The position numbers and the translations under genes were made by a program. Of a stretch of 64,000 nt of DNA, positions 1 to 8,237 are shown in pieces (within the stretch, counting starts at the first letter, position 1; each line of letters opens with the position of its first letter). The DNA is taken from contig PKTR01000003.1 in NCBI GenBank assembly GCA_002869065.1, positions 152,891 to 216,890 of the forward strand. The letters are read 5' to 3'. The notes under the pieces were generated by a model, which searched no databases, was not told where the DNA came from, and saw nothing but the letters and a program-made list of their open reading frames with translations. This stretch comes from Hyphomicrobiales bacterium (lineage in GTDB: Bacteria; Pseudomonadota; Alphaproteobacteria; Rhizobiales; Rhodobiaceae).

Positions 1-228
1 ACTCGTCAACCGCTTAAAGGAAGATGACGGCAAGCCGAATACGCCATTCACATTCCATTCAGCGGCACATTTTTACCATGGTCTTCACTTATCGACGGCG
101 TCGCCGATCATGAATGCCCCGAGGGACGCCTTTCGCCCGGGGCGCGATGACAGAGGCAACAAGCGGCGACCCTGGCTACCAGCGACACGGGATTGGGGCG
201 GCAGCCAACATCTGGGACGGACAACACA

Positions 229-1077
229 ATGGCTATCATTCACGGTTCCGACTACAACGACGACCTCTACGGCACCGCCGGCGATGACGACATCTTCGGC
301 TATTTCGGCGAAGACCTGATCTACGGGTATGGCGGCCGCGACTACATCGACGGTGGCTTTCACAACGACACCATCTATGGCGGCAATGGCGCCGACTATC
401 TGCGCGGCGGCCGCGGTCACGACTACATCAACGGCGGTAACGGCATCGACGTCGCGAGCTACACTAACCACGGCACATGGGTCGACGTCGACCTCGCCGC
501 CCGCTCGTCGACCGACGGCTATGGCTATGTCGATGACCTCATCAAAATCGAGGATGTGATCGGCTCCGAGTACAGCGACGTCATCGCCGGCAACTTCAAG
601 GACAACCTGATTTTCGGCGGCAACGGGTCCGACGATCTTTTCGGCGCCGGCGGCAACGATACGCTGAAGGGTGGATACGGTCGCGACCTCATCCGCGGTG
701 AAGCGGGAGCGGACCGGATTGTCGGCGGCGCGCATGATGACCGCCTGTTCGGCGACAATGGCGCCGACCGGTTGTTCGGCAACGCGGGCTTCGACACGCT
801 CAATGGCGGCCGCGGCAACGATGTGATGACCGGCGGCCCGGGCGATGACGTCTTCGTCTATTCGAGCTTCACCGGCGACACGGATCGTATCGTCGACTTC
901 CAGGATGATGTCGACTGGCTGCGCCTCAATGTCGGCGCCGGCGAAACCCTCGCCGACGTGCTGGCAATGGCGACCCAGAGCGGTTCGGATGTCGTGTTCG
1001 ATTTCGGCAGCAACGAGATCCTGACAGTGAAGAACATCACCATCGCCGATCTGTCCGACGACATCATTCTCGTCTGA
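229..1077 (+). CDS. RTX (haemolysin-type calcium-binding repeat) protein
   Basis: The 282-residue product consists almost entirely of glycine/aspartate-rich nonapeptide repeats (GGxGxDxLx type, such as GGNGSDDLF and GGAGNDTLK) from about residue 8 to 205. A short non-repeat insert lies near residues 80-125. The last 75 residues are non-repetitive and contain the RIVDFQDDVDWL segment typical of RTX C-termini, ending in DDIILV. Such repeats fold into a calcium-loaded parallel beta-roll after type I secretion. No N-terminal signal peptide is visible, as expected for that route. An in-frame GTG or ATG upstream is possible, but the ATG at 229 puts the repeat directly at the N-terminus. No enzymatic domain is seen, so its role (matrix, adhesion or surface layer) is open. 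The related C-terminal segment in the 58678-60396 gene suggests the same exporter. A strong terminator follows. Confidence 0.85.
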   Translation: MAIIHGSDYNDDLYGTAGDDDIFGYFGEDLIYGYGGRDYIDGGFHNDTIYGGNGADYLRGGRGHDYINGGNGIDVASYTNHGTWVDVDLAARSSTDGYGYVDDLIKIEDVIGSEYSDVIAGNFKDNLIFGGNGSDDLFGAGGNDTLKGGYGRDLIRGEAGADRIVGGAHDDRLFGDNGADRLFGNAGFDTLNGGRGNDVMTGGPGDDVFVYSSFTGDTDRIVDFQDDVDWLRLNVGAGETLADVLAMATQSGSDVVFDFGSNEILTVKNITIADLSDDIILV

Positions 1078-1130
1078 TCCAACCTGCGGGTATAACGGCC
1101 GCCCTCCCCGGCCCAATCAGACCGCAAACA

Positions 1131-1160
1131 GAAACGCCCGGCTCGCCGGGCGTTTCTCAT
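1131..1160 (+). terminator. Rho-independent terminator after the RTX gene
   Basis: An 11-bp perfect GC-rich stem (GAAACGCCCGG / CCGGGCGTTTC) with a CTCG loop occupies 1131-1156, about 50 nt past the stop codon. It is followed by a moderately T-rich tail. Confidence 0.75.
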
Positions 1161-1228
1161 TTGTGTGATCCCCTTTCAAGGATTTTTCCCCTAAGCTCAA
1201 TTCGGGAAACAAAGGAGGGGATTCCAAC

Positions 1229-1600
1229 ATGCGTATTCTGACGACGATTTCGCTCGCCCTTTTGACTGCGCTCGCAGCGCCGGCTTTCGCCGGGGTCGCC
1301 CCATCGGCATCGACACAGCGACCCGTCGCGACCGCACCGGCTCAGCAGGACGGGCTGATCCGCGTTGCCGCCGCCCGCAAATACTTCGTTGTGCTCGGCT
1401 CGTTCCGCTCGCGCGGCGCCGCCAATCAGCGCTGTTCGATGTTCGGTGACGGCTATGTCGTCTCGACCAACGACTACCCGAATTTCCGCAACGGCTACTG
1501 GGCCTGCGTCATCGGCCCGCTTTCGCGCGGTGAAGCCGACGACCAGATGTGGGCCTCGAAGGAAGCCGTGCCGGACGCCTATGTGAAGGCGGGGTGGTAA
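1229..1600 (+). CDS. small exported SPOR-like protein
   Basis: The product is 123 residues. Residues 1-21 are a clear Sec signal peptide (MRILTTISLALL...APAFA) predicted to be cleaved by signal peptidase I. After a Thr/Pro/Ala-rich linker, residues 48-115 contain YFVVLGSFRSRGAANQRC and VIGPLSRGEADDQM, which resemble the SPOR fold (peptidoglycan-binding, division-associated): a strand starting with V-hydrophobic-GSF and a second ending in xxGPxxR. A near-perfect ribosome binding site (AAAGGAGGGG) lies 8-9 nt before the ATG. The protein is probably periplasmic. The assignment to SPOR rests on motif shape only, so exported protein of unknown function is the safe fallback. A 60-bp repeat starts 5 bp after its stop codon. 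Confidence 0.7.
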   Translation: MRILTTISLALLTALAAPAFAGVAPSASTQRPVATAPAQQDGLIRVAAARKYFVVLGSFRSRGAANQRCSMFGDGYVVSTNDYPNFRNGYWACVIGPLSRGEADDQMWASKEAVPDAYVKAGW

Positions 1601-1605
1601 TACGC

Positions 1606-1665
1606 GCGTATTCCCGAACCGAAGGTCCGCGTGAGCGAATAGTGGGAACCGGTTTTCGGACAAGA
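1606..1665 (+). repeat. 60-bp intergenic repeat, copy 1 (directly 3' of a stop codon)
   Basis: This segment matches 11551-11610, read on the minus strand, at 57 of 60 positions. It contains the core GTGGGAACCGGTTTTCGG. It begins 5 bp after the TAA of the SPOR-like gene and has the same orientation relative to that gene as copy 2 has to its own upstream gene. Confidence 0.85.
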
Positions 1666-1725
1666 ATACGCGGGAAAACAAACCGCAAAAAGCTCATACG
1701 AAGACCGGAGTGCATTAGCCCACGC

Positions 1726-2061
1726 TCAATCGTCGAGCCGGGTCGCCGGGTCGATGTGCTTGCCGGTCCAGCGCGCATAGCGCCACGGCAGATACCAGCG
1801 CGCGTCTCGCGGTTTTTCCTCGGGGATCGGATCGAACCCCGAGGATCCCCAGGGATTGCAGCGCAGGATACGGGCCAGTGCCATCCAGCCGCCCGGCCAG
1901 AAGCCATGCCGCTCGATCGCCTGATCGGCATAGTCTGAACAGGTCGGCAGATGCCGGCACTGCCGGCCGACCAGCGGCGACAGGACGATCTGATAGACCC
2001 TGATCAGCATGCGGGCCGGATGAAGCATGGCGGAACATTCCCTGCGCGGCATCGGCCGCAA
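1726..2061 (-). CDS. yidD: membrane protein insertion efficiency factor YidD
   Basis: The product is 111 residues, slightly longer than the usual 70-100. It carries the family core: IRVYQIVLSPLVGRQCRHLPTC, then SDYADQAIERHG, then LARILRCNPWGSSGFDP. The conserved cysteines (RxCRxxPTCS and RCNPW) are present. YidD is a small inner-membrane-associated amphipathic protein thought to assist Sec/YidC membrane protein insertion. An alternative start at 2028 (MLHPARMLIR) would give a more typical N-terminus, and neither start has a decisive ribosome binding site. The gene is not beside rnpA/yidC here, which is common in alphaproteobacteria, where it often sits near folE and Fe-S genes as in this window. 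Confidence 0.92.
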   Translation of the reverse strand: MRPMPRRECSAMLHPARMLIRVYQIVLSPLVGRQCRHLPTCSDYADQAIERHGFWPGGWMALARILRCNPWGSSGFDPIPEEKPRDARWYLPWRYARWTGKHIDPATRLDD

Positions 2062-2172
2062 TTCTCTCGTCCCAGACAGCTAGTCTCTTCCAAGGGCGAC
2101 GACAAGGCCGATTGCGCGGTCGTGCGGCAGCGGCGATAGTCGCCGTTTGCCGGCAACCAAAGAGCACATGAG

Positions 2173-2598
2173 ATGACCATCCTGCAGTTTCGCGACATCG
2201 GCGACGACGATATTCCCTCGGTCGTCGCCCTGTGGACACGGGCTGGGCTGACGCGCGCGTGGAACGATCCGGAGCGCGATATCGCGCTTGCCCGCCGCGA
2301 CGGCAACTCGACCATCCTTCTCGGCTTCGACGCGGACCGCCTCGTCGCTACCGTCATGGTCGGCCATGACGGCCATCGCGGCACGGTCTACTATCTCGGC
2401 GTCGACCCGGATGTACAGCGCGGTGGTTTCGGTCGCCAGACCATGCAGGCCGCCGAAGCCTGGCTCAAGGAACGCGGCATCTGGAAGCTGAACCTTCTGG
2501 TGCGCAACGAAAACAGCGCCGCGATCGGCTTTTACGAAGCGCTCGGATATGTCGTCGAACCAAATGCGCAGCTCGGCAAGCGCTTCGACAACGCCTGA
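2173..2598 (+). CDS. GNAT family N-acetyltransferase (YpeA-like)
   Basis: The product is 141 residues, a single compact GNAT domain. Motif A is visible as VYYLGVDPDVQRGGFGRQTMQ, which contains the acetyl-CoA-binding R/Q-x-x-G-x-G/A loop, and motif B as LNLLVRNENSAAIGFYEALGY. This pattern is typical of the YpeA/RimI-like group that acetylates small molecules or protein N-termini. The substrate cannot be read from sequence. The HD-domain gene starts 14 nt after the stop, so the two are probably co-transcribed. Confidence 0.88.
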   Translation: MTILQFRDIGDDDIPSVVALWTRAGLTRAWNDPERDIALARRDGNSTILLGFDADRLVATVMVGHDGHRGTVYYLGVDPDVQRGGFGRQTMQAAEAWLKERGIWKLNLLVRNENSAAIGFYEALGYVVEPNAQLGKRFDNA

Positions 2599-2612
2599 AA
2601 AAGCCAAACGCC

Positions 2613-3164
2613 ATGTCCGACACACTGCTCATCACCCGCGCCCTGACCTTTGCCGCCGAAGTGCACACCGACCAGCGGCGCAAGGGCGCGCGCGCCGAAC
2701 CCTATATCAACCACCTCATCGAAGTCGCCACCCTGGTCGCCAGCGCGACGGGCGGCACCGATCCCGAATTGGTTGTCGCCGCGCTGCTTCACGACACGGT
2801 CGAGGACACCGACACCACCATCGGCCACATCGCCGAACACTTCGGTGACGACGTTGCCGGCATCGTCGAGGCCATGACGGACGACAAGTCACTGCCGAAA
2901 ATGGTACGAAAGGCCCGCCAGATCGAGAAGGCACCGGGCCTCGACCCGCGCGCCAAGATGGTCAAGATCGCCGACAAGGTCTCCAATCTGACCAGCCTCC
3001 TGGAAAGCCCACCCGACCAGTGGCCGCACGAGCGCATCCACGCCTACGCGCAGTGGGCAGAGGCTGTCGTCGCCGGTTGCAGAGGCGTATCGGCCGACCT
3101 CGAACAGCGCTTCGACGCCGCGCTGCAAGACGTTCTTGCCCGCTATCCCGGCGCAGAATCCTGA
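2613..3164 (+). CDS. HD-domain hydrolase, MESH1/SpoT-hydrolase-like
   Basis: The product is 183 residues. It shows the metal-binding HD pattern of the (p)ppGpp hydrolase-like family: an N-terminal histidine in AAEVHTDQRRKG, LLHDTVEDTDTT (the HDxxED motif) around residues 69-80, and KMVKIADKVSN (the distal Asp) around residues 112-122. Stand-alone proteins of this size (MESH1 type) hydrolyse (p)ppGpp or NADPH or act as general nucleotide phosphohydrolases. No synthetase, TGS or ACT domain is present. It is transcribed with the preceding GNAT. The exact substrate is an inference. Confidence 0.82.
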   Translation: MSDTLLITRALTFAAEVHTDQRRKGARAEPYINHLIEVATLVASATGGTDPELVVAALLHDTVEDTDTTIGHIAEHFGDDVAGIVEAMTDDKSLPKMVRKARQIEKAPGLDPRAKMVKIADKVSNLTSLLESPPDQWPHERIHAYAQWAEAVVAGCRGVSADLEQRFDAALQDVLARYPGAES

Positions 3165-3261
3165 TCCGCCACCTTCGCCAACGACTTCAAGCGCTCGAGA
3201 ATAGCTCCGCCAAAAGAACGCCTTGGGCGGCGCTTTGGAATCAGATCGTCAAACAGGTGAA

Positions 3262-3699
3262 TCAGTTTGCCCGCGCTGCCTCGATCTGCTCGATCGCGTC
3301 GACCACGGCGTCAAATGCCAGCATCGTTGAGGTATGGCGGGCCTTGTAGTCGCGCACCGGCTCGAGCAGCTTGAGATCGGCAAAACGGCCTTCCGGCGGC
3401 GCACCGTTCTCCTTTAGCATGCGCCTGAGCGCGTCGCGCGCTTCACGAACCTCGGTTGCCGTCGCCCCGACGACATGGCGCGCCATGATCGAAGATGACG
3501 CCTGCCCGAGCGCGCATGCCTTGACGTCATGGGCGTAGTCGGTGACGACATCGCCGTCCATCTTGAGATCGACCGTGATCGTCGACCCGCACAGCCGCGA
3601 ATGTGCAGTTGCCGTGGCGTCAGGCGCATCGAGCCGGCCGAGCCGGGGAATGTTGCCGGCAAGCTCCAGAATGGCAGTATTGTAGACGTCATCGAGCAT
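3262..3699 (-). CDS. IscU/NifU-like Fe-S cluster assembly scaffold protein
   Basis: The product is 145 residues. It has the IscU-type core: a conserved Cys in SRLCGSTITVDL (about residue 37) and a second in DVKACALGQASSSIM (about residue 62). In canonical IscU a third ligand cysteine lies near the C-terminus. The corresponding stretch here reads YKARHTSTMLAFDAV, with His but no Cys, so the protein belongs to the divergent two-cysteine group. The role is inferred to be transient Fe-S cluster binding or delivery. The start at 3699 begins the conserved sequence (MLDDVYN). The gene is divergent from folE with a 255-bp shared upstream region. The long open frame continuing upstream through folE is a shadow. 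Confidence 0.85.
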   Translation of the reverse strand: MLDDVYNTAILELAGNIPRLGRLDAPDATATAHSRLCGSTITVDLKMDGDVVTDYAHDVKACALGQASSSIMARHVVGATATEVREARDALRRMLKENGAPPEGRFADLKLLEPVRDYKARHTSTMLAFDAVVDAIEQIEAARAN

Positions 3700-3954
3700 T
3701 GAAGGTGTCCCCTGCCGCTTCCTTTCGCGGCCCAGCCTCCTATATAGATATCTGCGACCGGGAGACGCTACCGTTTTGCATCTATCGCATGCGGTGACGC
3801 TTCCTATTATAGTGTTCGGCAATGCGGCGGTCATCCGCCAATGCGACACGATATTACGATCGCCAGACGTGGGAATTGTCTCCTTACGTGAGGGCCCTAT
3901 GTCTATGGCATCGTAACAAACGCCGGGATCGGCCCTTTGACGAGAGACGCGCAC

Positions 3955-4587
3955 ATGGACGCCATTGTTAAGTCGCTTCGCCCGAATTCCGTTGAGAAAC
4001 AGAAGGCCGAGATCTCCCGCCCGACCCGCGAGGAAGCCGAAGCTGCCGTGCGCACGCTGATCGCATGGACCGGCGACAATCCGGATCGGGAAGGCCTGCT
4101 CGATACGCCCAAGCGCGTCGTCAAGGCGTTCGAGGAATTCTACAGCGGCTACGACAAGGATGCCGACCATCCGCTCGGCCGCGTGTTCGAGGAAGTCGGC
4201 GGTTACGAGAACATCGTGCTGGTGCGCGACATCCCGTTCTATTCGCACTGCGAGCACCACATGGTGCCCTTCATCGGCAAGGCGCATATCGCCTACTACC
4301 CGAACGAAGGCGTCGTCGGCCTGTCGAAGCTCGCCCGCGTGGTCGACATCTTCGCCCGCCGGCTGCAGACCCAGGAACATTTGACCGCGCAGATCACCAA
4401 TGCCATCGACGATGCGTTGAAGCCGCGCGGCATCGCCGTCCTGATCGAGGCCGAACACCAGTGCATGTCGCTGCGTGGCGTGCAGAAGGCCGGCGTGTCC
4501 ACCATCACCACCGAGTTCACCGGCGTCTTCCAGGACGACCCGACCGAGCAGGTGCGCTTCATGACGATGATCCGCTCGGGCAGCTAG
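3955..4587 (+). CDS. folE: GTP cyclohydrolase I
   Basis: The product is 211 residues, the usual length for type IA FolE. It converts GTP to 7,8-dihydroneopterin triphosphate, the first step of tetrahydrofolate biosynthesis. Recognisable elements are [12 protein letters not shown], the zinc-ligand motif [12 protein letters not shown], the [17 protein letters not shown] helix, and the second zinc cysteine in [10 protein letters not shown], followed by TTEFTGVF. The zinc-dependent residues are intact. I chose the ATG at 3955; a TTG at 3937 is an in-frame alternative. hisI follows on the same strand within about 90 nt, suggesting a folE-hisI transcript. Confidence 0.97.
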   Translation: MDAIVKSLRPNSVEKQKAEISRPTREEAEAAVRTLIAWTGDNPDREGLLDTPKRVVKAFEEFYSGYDKDADHPLGRVFEEVGGYENIVLVRDIPFYSHCEHHMVPFIGKAHIAYYPNEGVVGLSKLARVVDIFARRLQTQEHLTAQITNAIDDALKPRGIAVLIEAEHQCMSLRGVQKAGVSTITTEFTGVFQDDPTEQVRFMTMIRSGS

Positions 4588-4679
4588 GCCCGACGCGGAC
4601 CATCTCCCAGTTTCTTCCAGGACGCCGGAAGGCCGCCGCAAGCCCCCCGGTGCTCGATCAGCATCGGGATTGCAGTGCC

Positions 4680-5156
4680 GTGTGCGCAGACCAGACCAGC
4701 CACCCCGTGTTCGCCGCGCGCGGCGACAAGAACGCCGTTGAAAAAGGCACGAGCTTCGCACCCAAATTCGACAAGGACGGCCTGATCATCTGCATCACCA
4801 CCGACGCCGACAGCGGCGAAGTGGTCATGGTCGCCTACATGAACGCGGAATCGCTCGCCCTCACCCTCACGACCGGAGAGGCCCACTACTGGAGCCGCTC
4901 GCGCCAGGAACTCTGGCACAAGGGCGCCACCAGCGGCTCGGTGCAGCGCGTTGTCGAGGCCCGCACCGACTGCGATCAGGACGCGATTCTGCTGAAGGTC
5001 CGTACGGACGGCAGCGGCGCCTCCTGCCATCTCGGCTATCACTCCTGCTTCTTCCGCACCATTCCGGTCGGCAGCGAACCCTCGCCGGAGACGCAGCTGA
5101 CGATCTCGGCAGACGCGCCGGCCTTCGACCCCGACGAGGTCTACGGAAAGAAGTAA
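4680..5156 (+). CDS. hisI: phosphoribosyl-AMP cyclohydrolase
   Basis: HisI opens the adenine ring of phosphoribosyl-AMP in histidine biosynthesis. The stand-alone form, not fused to HisE, is seen here. Signature elements are VMVAYMNAESL, the HYWSRSRQELWHKG block, the Mg/Zn motif DCDQDAILL, and the cysteines in GASCHLGYHSCFF. The start is uncertain because the frame stays open back through folE. GTG codons at 4650, 4680 and 4707 are all possible, none has a strong ribosome binding site, and 4680 is a compromise giving 158 residues. The enzyme core begins at about 4765, so the start does not affect the identification. Confidence 0.93.
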   Translation: MCADQTSHPVFAARGDKNAVEKGTSFAPKFDKDGLIICITTDADSGEVVMVAYMNAESLALTLTTGEAHYWSRSRQELWHKGATSGSVQRVVEARTDCDQDAILLKVRTDGSGASCHLGYHSCFFRTIPVGSEPSPETQLTISADAPAFDPDEVYGKK

Positions 5157-5262
5157 GCGCGCGGGCCAACCGCCCGGCGATCGGACAGATTTCCGCCATT
5201 CACGCTTTGTCGACGTCCTCGCCCTATCCTCCTTGACTGGGGGATGTTTTGGGTAGAGGACG

Positions 5263-6273
5263 ATGTTCGACTTTCTCAATCGGTCGGTTGCGCGCGATGT
5301 TCCCGATGGCGATGGGCCCTCGGTTGCCGCGCCGCGCCCGTTCCGCCCCAAGATCGGCCTTGCGCTCGGCAGCGGCGCCGCCCGCGGCTGGGCTCATATC
5401 GGCATCATCCACGCGCTTCGCGAAGCAGGCTACACCCCCGACATCGTCACCGGCACGTCGATCGGCGCCATTGTCGGCGGCTGTTTCCTCGCCGGCAAAC
5501 TCGACAAGCTGGAAGACTTCGCCCTCTCGCTCAGCAAGCGCCGAATGCTCACCTATCTCGACATCGGTTTTGGCGGCAGCGGGCTGATGAGCGGCGCACG
5601 CCTCTCCAAGGTACTGCGCCAGAACCTCGGCGACCTGCGCATCGAGGAATTCAACAACTCCTTCGTCTCGGTGGCGACCGAACTCGGCACCGGCCACGAG
5701 ATCTGGCTGCGTTCGGGCGACATGGTCAACGCCATCCGCGCGTCCTACGCCCTGCCCGGCATCTTCCAGCCGGTTCAGATCGGCGGCCGCTGGCTGGTCG
5801 ACGGCGCGCTGGTGAACCCGGTCCCGGTGTCGGTGGCGCGCGCGCTCGGCGCCCGCGTCGTCATCGCGGTCACGCTGCACTCCGACGTGTTCGGCCGCGG
5901 CACCACGGTGGTGCACCCGATGCCGCCCTCACCGGTTACCGACCTTCCGGGCACACCTGAAGACGACGAGGAAAAGGCGGCCGGCTCTTGGACCGGCATA
6001 CAGGCCCTGCTCGGCCGCCAGTTCTTTGGCGGCGGCGATGACGGCCTGCCCGGGATCTCCGGCGTGATGATGGAAGCCTTCAATATCATCCAGGACCGGA
6101 TCGGCCGCTCGAGGCTTGCCGGCGACCCGCCCGACATCACCATCGGGCCGAAGCTCGGCTCCATCAATCTGCTCGATTTCCAGCGCGCCGAGGAGGCGAT
6201 CGCGATCGGCTACGAGACCGGCCGCAAGGCCGTTCCCGAAATCGCCGAACTCGTCGCCGCCCTCAGCGAATAG
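5263..6273 (+). CDS. patatin-like phospholipase
   Basis: The product is 336 residues. It has the patatin catalytic dyad and oxyanion hole: the glycine-rich LALGSGAARGWAHIG around residues 33-47, the nucleophile serine in GTSIG (Ser66), and the catalytic aspartate in DGALVNPVP (Asp180). These lipid acyl hydrolases act on membrane phospholipids or related esters. No signal peptide is visible, so the protein is cytoplasmic or peripheral at the inner membrane. The length and the layout with a C-terminal extension resemble the RssA/NTE-like bacterial group. The gene converges with the CBS gene, with a 10-nt gap between stop codons. Confidence 0.9.
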   Translation: MFDFLNRSVARDVPDGDGPSVAAPRPFRPKIGLALGSGAARGWAHIGIIHALREAGYTPDIVTGTSIGAIVGGCFLAGKLDKLEDFALSLSKRRMLTYLDIGFGGSGLMSGARLSKVLRQNLGDLRIEEFNNSFVSVATELGTGHEIWLRSGDMVNAIRASYALPGIFQPVQIGGRWLVDGALVNPVPVSVARALGARVVIAVTLHSDVFGRGTTVVHPMPPSPVTDLPGTPEDDEEKAAGSWTGIQALLGRQFFGGGDDGLPGISGVMMEAFNIIQDRIGRSRLAGDPPDITIGPKLGSINLLDFQRAEEAIAIGYETGRKAVPEIAELVAALSE

Positions 6274-6283
6274 ACTGCGGAAC

Positions 6284-6715
6284 TCAGACGGTCGCGATGT
6301 AGCTGCGCATTTCTTCGGCTTCGCGGACGGCCTGCTCGATGCGGAACTTGACCACGTCACCGATCGAGATGACGCCGATCAGATCGCCGTCGCGCATCAC
6401 CGGCAGGTGCCGGAAGCGGCCGCGCGTCATGCGCTCCATAACCTCGGGGATGGTCTCTTCCTCTGTGCAGGTCACGACCTTCGCGGTCATGCAGCTCGAA
6501 GCCGCCATGTCCATCGCCGCAGCGCCCTTGCGCGCGAACGCATGGATAATGTCGCGTTCCGAAATGATGCCGATAACGTCATCATCGGCGCTGTGCACCA
6601 CGATGGCGCCAATGCCCTTCTCGGTCAGCACATCACAAATCTCGGAAAGGGTCTGTTCGGGCAATGCGGTGATAACATCGCGCCCCTTTTCGTTGAGAAT
6701 GGCAGCAACGGTCAT
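6284..6715 (-). CDS. CBS-domain protein
   Basis: The product is 143 residues, consisting of two tandem CBS motifs (about residues 8-65 and 75-135) and nothing else. Landmarks are IGAIVVHSADDDVIGIISERDIIHA in the first and FRHLPVMRDGDLIGVISIGDVV in the second, shown as boundaries only. Paired CBS domains form a Bateman module that binds adenine nucleotides (AMP, ATP, NAD or SAM) and regulates partner proteins. Stand-alone proteins of this size are common in alphaproteobacteria and their partners are mostly unknown. The start has a GGAGGATA-type ribosome binding site upstream on the minus strand. Confidence 0.92.
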   Translation of the reverse strand: MTVAAILNEKGRDVITALPEQTLSEICDVLTEKGIGAIVVHSADDDVIGIISERDIIHAFARKGAAAMDMAASSCMTAKVVTCTEEETIPEVMERMTRGRFRHLPVMRDGDLIGVISIGDVVKFRIEQAVREAEEMRSYIATV

Positions 6716-6885
6716 GAATTATCCTCCCTTATAAGCGCCCTTTGCGGGCCTGTTTTGTGTCCGCCGCACATTCGCGAAGCGGTTGGGAGAAATGATGACA
6801 CAATGTCGCAGGAACGCAAACCATTCCCAAAGTCGAAGGATTCACATACCCGATCAGACCGTCCGACGACGCCCGTTTGCCATCG

Positions 6886-7659
6886 TCACATCGGCGGCAG
6901 GACGTCGTCCCAGCGCCGCGCGGGCTGCTCCGGATGCTTCGGATCGAACACCGAGAACATCAGCAGGCCGACGAAGAAGCCGCCGATATGCGCCTGCCAG
7001 GCGATTTCCCCTTCAACGCCGGCGATCGGCGGCGCGCCGATTCCGACCAGAAGGTTGAGACCGAACCAGACGGCAAGGAAGATCAGCACGCGCCCGTCGC
7101 GCAGTGCCACCAGAAGCGGCGGCGCCGGATAGCGCCATGCTTCAGCGCCAACGGCGCGCACCCGGCGACGGAAAAAGACGAATCGAGCCGCCGCCGCCAT
7201 CAGCCCGGAAACCGCGCCCGACGCCCCGATGACGGGAACGAATTCACCGGGATGGGCGATCAGATGCGCCACCGCCCCGCCAATGGCCGCCGCCGCGGAC
7301 AAAAGCAGAAAGCGTAGCGCGCCGAAACGCCAGGCAACCGCGCTGCCGAACGCCGCCAGCCAGAACACATTGACGGCGAGGTGAACCCAGTCGCCATGAA
7401 GATAGGCGTATGTCACGAACATCCAGAGATCCGCACCCGCCCCGCCGGGCAGCCCGAGTTCCGCCGCCTCAGCTCCGAAGCGCGCGGGAATGAACGCGAA
7501 GCGGATCAGCACCTCAAGGTCGGTATCGGCGCTGATCAGATACATGCGGGCGGCATGGATGCCCGCAAGCAGCACCGCCAGCGCGACCACCACGGGCGGC
7601 ATGTTGAAGACCGGCTCCCGGCTCGATGCATCTTCGTTTTGCCGCGCGAAATTGTTCAT
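6886..7659 (-). CDS. rhomboid-family intramembrane serine protease
   Basis: The product is 257 residues, with about six transmembrane segments. The rhomboid catalytic dyad is present: Ser147 in GASGAVSG and His224 in WQAHIGGFFVG. HLAVNVFW around residues 93-100 supplies the oxyanion-stabilising His/Asn. The enzyme cleaves membrane-spanning proteins within the bilayer; its substrate is unknown. I chose the start at 7659 because GGAGAG lies just upstream of the ATG, although the frame is open for 38 more codons. The C-terminus carries a short cytoplasmic tail rich in Pro and charged residues. Confidence 0.9.
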   Translation of the reverse strand: MNNFARQNEDASSREPVFNMPPVVVALAVLLAGIHAARMYLISADTDLEVLIRFAFIPARFGAEAAELGLPGGAGADLWMFVTYAYLHGDWVHLAVNVFWLAAFGSAVAWRFGALRFLLLSAAAAIGGAVAHLIAHPGEFVPVIGASGAVSGLMAAAARFVFFRRRVRAVGAEAWRYPAPPLLVALRDGRVLIFLAVWFGLNLLVGIGAPPIAGVEGEIAWQAHIGGFFVGLLMFSVFDPKHPEQPARRWDDVLPPM

Positions 7660-7805
7660 GACTCTCCACCGCGTGAGGACTGAGGCAGCTATAGCAAAGG
7701 ACGGCGTCGAGGGAACCCGTATTCGCCAATTCTCGATTTGACACGACGGCGCACCGGAATCCCGCGGATGCACAGGCCGACGCCCCGCAGCGGGACGCCG
7801 GACAG

Positions 7806-7840
7806 AAAAAAGGCCCGCGTGAGTTTCCTCACACGGGCCT
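7806..7840 (-). terminator. orphan intrinsic terminator, minus strand
   Basis: Read on the minus strand, a 13-bp stem with a single mismatch (7811-7823 with 7828-7840, loop GAAA) is followed by six T residues at 7811-7806. No minus-strand protein gene lies upstream of it within the gap. It therefore ends either a small RNA or antisense read-through. Confidence 0.7.
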
Positions 7841-7985
7841 CAAGAATAGTCACGCCCCCGAAAATTCCCCTAGAGCGACAGTGGCTCGCTGCTGGCCTCC
7901 AACCCCCGGCCAATCAGCGAAAATGGAGTAACGGTTGAATAACCCAATCCGAGGTGTTTTTTCAATCTTCACATGAAGTTAAGGT
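7841..7985 (-). ncRNA. candidate small RNA ending at the 7806 terminator
   Basis: The only evidence is the strong orphan terminator plus an uncoding upstream stretch containing G-rich and pairable segments (for example the run of Cs near 7902 and the GGCC elements). The 5' end is a guess: I see no textbook promoter. I do not recognise the sequence as 6S, SRP, tmRNA or another known family. Confidence 0.25.
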
Positions 7986-8237
7986 TAATTCCGGTTAGGG
8001 CTGAGCCCCCTGCGCGTTAACTTCTGTCGCCGCCCGTCAGCCCCCCCTGCAATCGCCGGCTGCGCACCACGCCGACCACCCCTGCCATTCCGCCGCACCT
8101 CCTTCGCCGGCAAATGGCACACCTCCTGCTCCCCATCACCCTCAAGCGGCTATCGAGGCGCAAAACGTCCCGATACCGAACAGGGGCACGCGTGCTCCGG
8201 GGCAACAATTGGGGAATTGGCAGGGGAGCGAGCCAGG

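Larger units (their letters stand above)
7660..8237. other. 578-bp gene-free region with an orphan terminator
   Basis: No convincing protein gene lies here. The stretch holds a minus-strand intrinsic terminator (7806-7840) that no annotated gene uses, then about 180 bp that could encode a small RNA. The A/T-richer piece at 7930-8030 includes GTTAAGGTTAATT and GTTAACTT, which resemble CtrA half-sites but are not correctly spaced. The right part (8030-8237) is C-rich and presumably carries the promoter of the PAS gene. Confidence 0.5.

Noticed and set aside
3262-4761. Single 499-codon minus-strand frame spanning folE and the Fe-S scaffold
   Set aside because: Only the last 145 codons are the scaffold protein; the rest is antisense to folE and hisI.
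4065-5156. 363-codon frame fusing a shifted reading of folE to HisI
   Set aside because: Only the HisI part is real; the upstream part is out of frame within folE.
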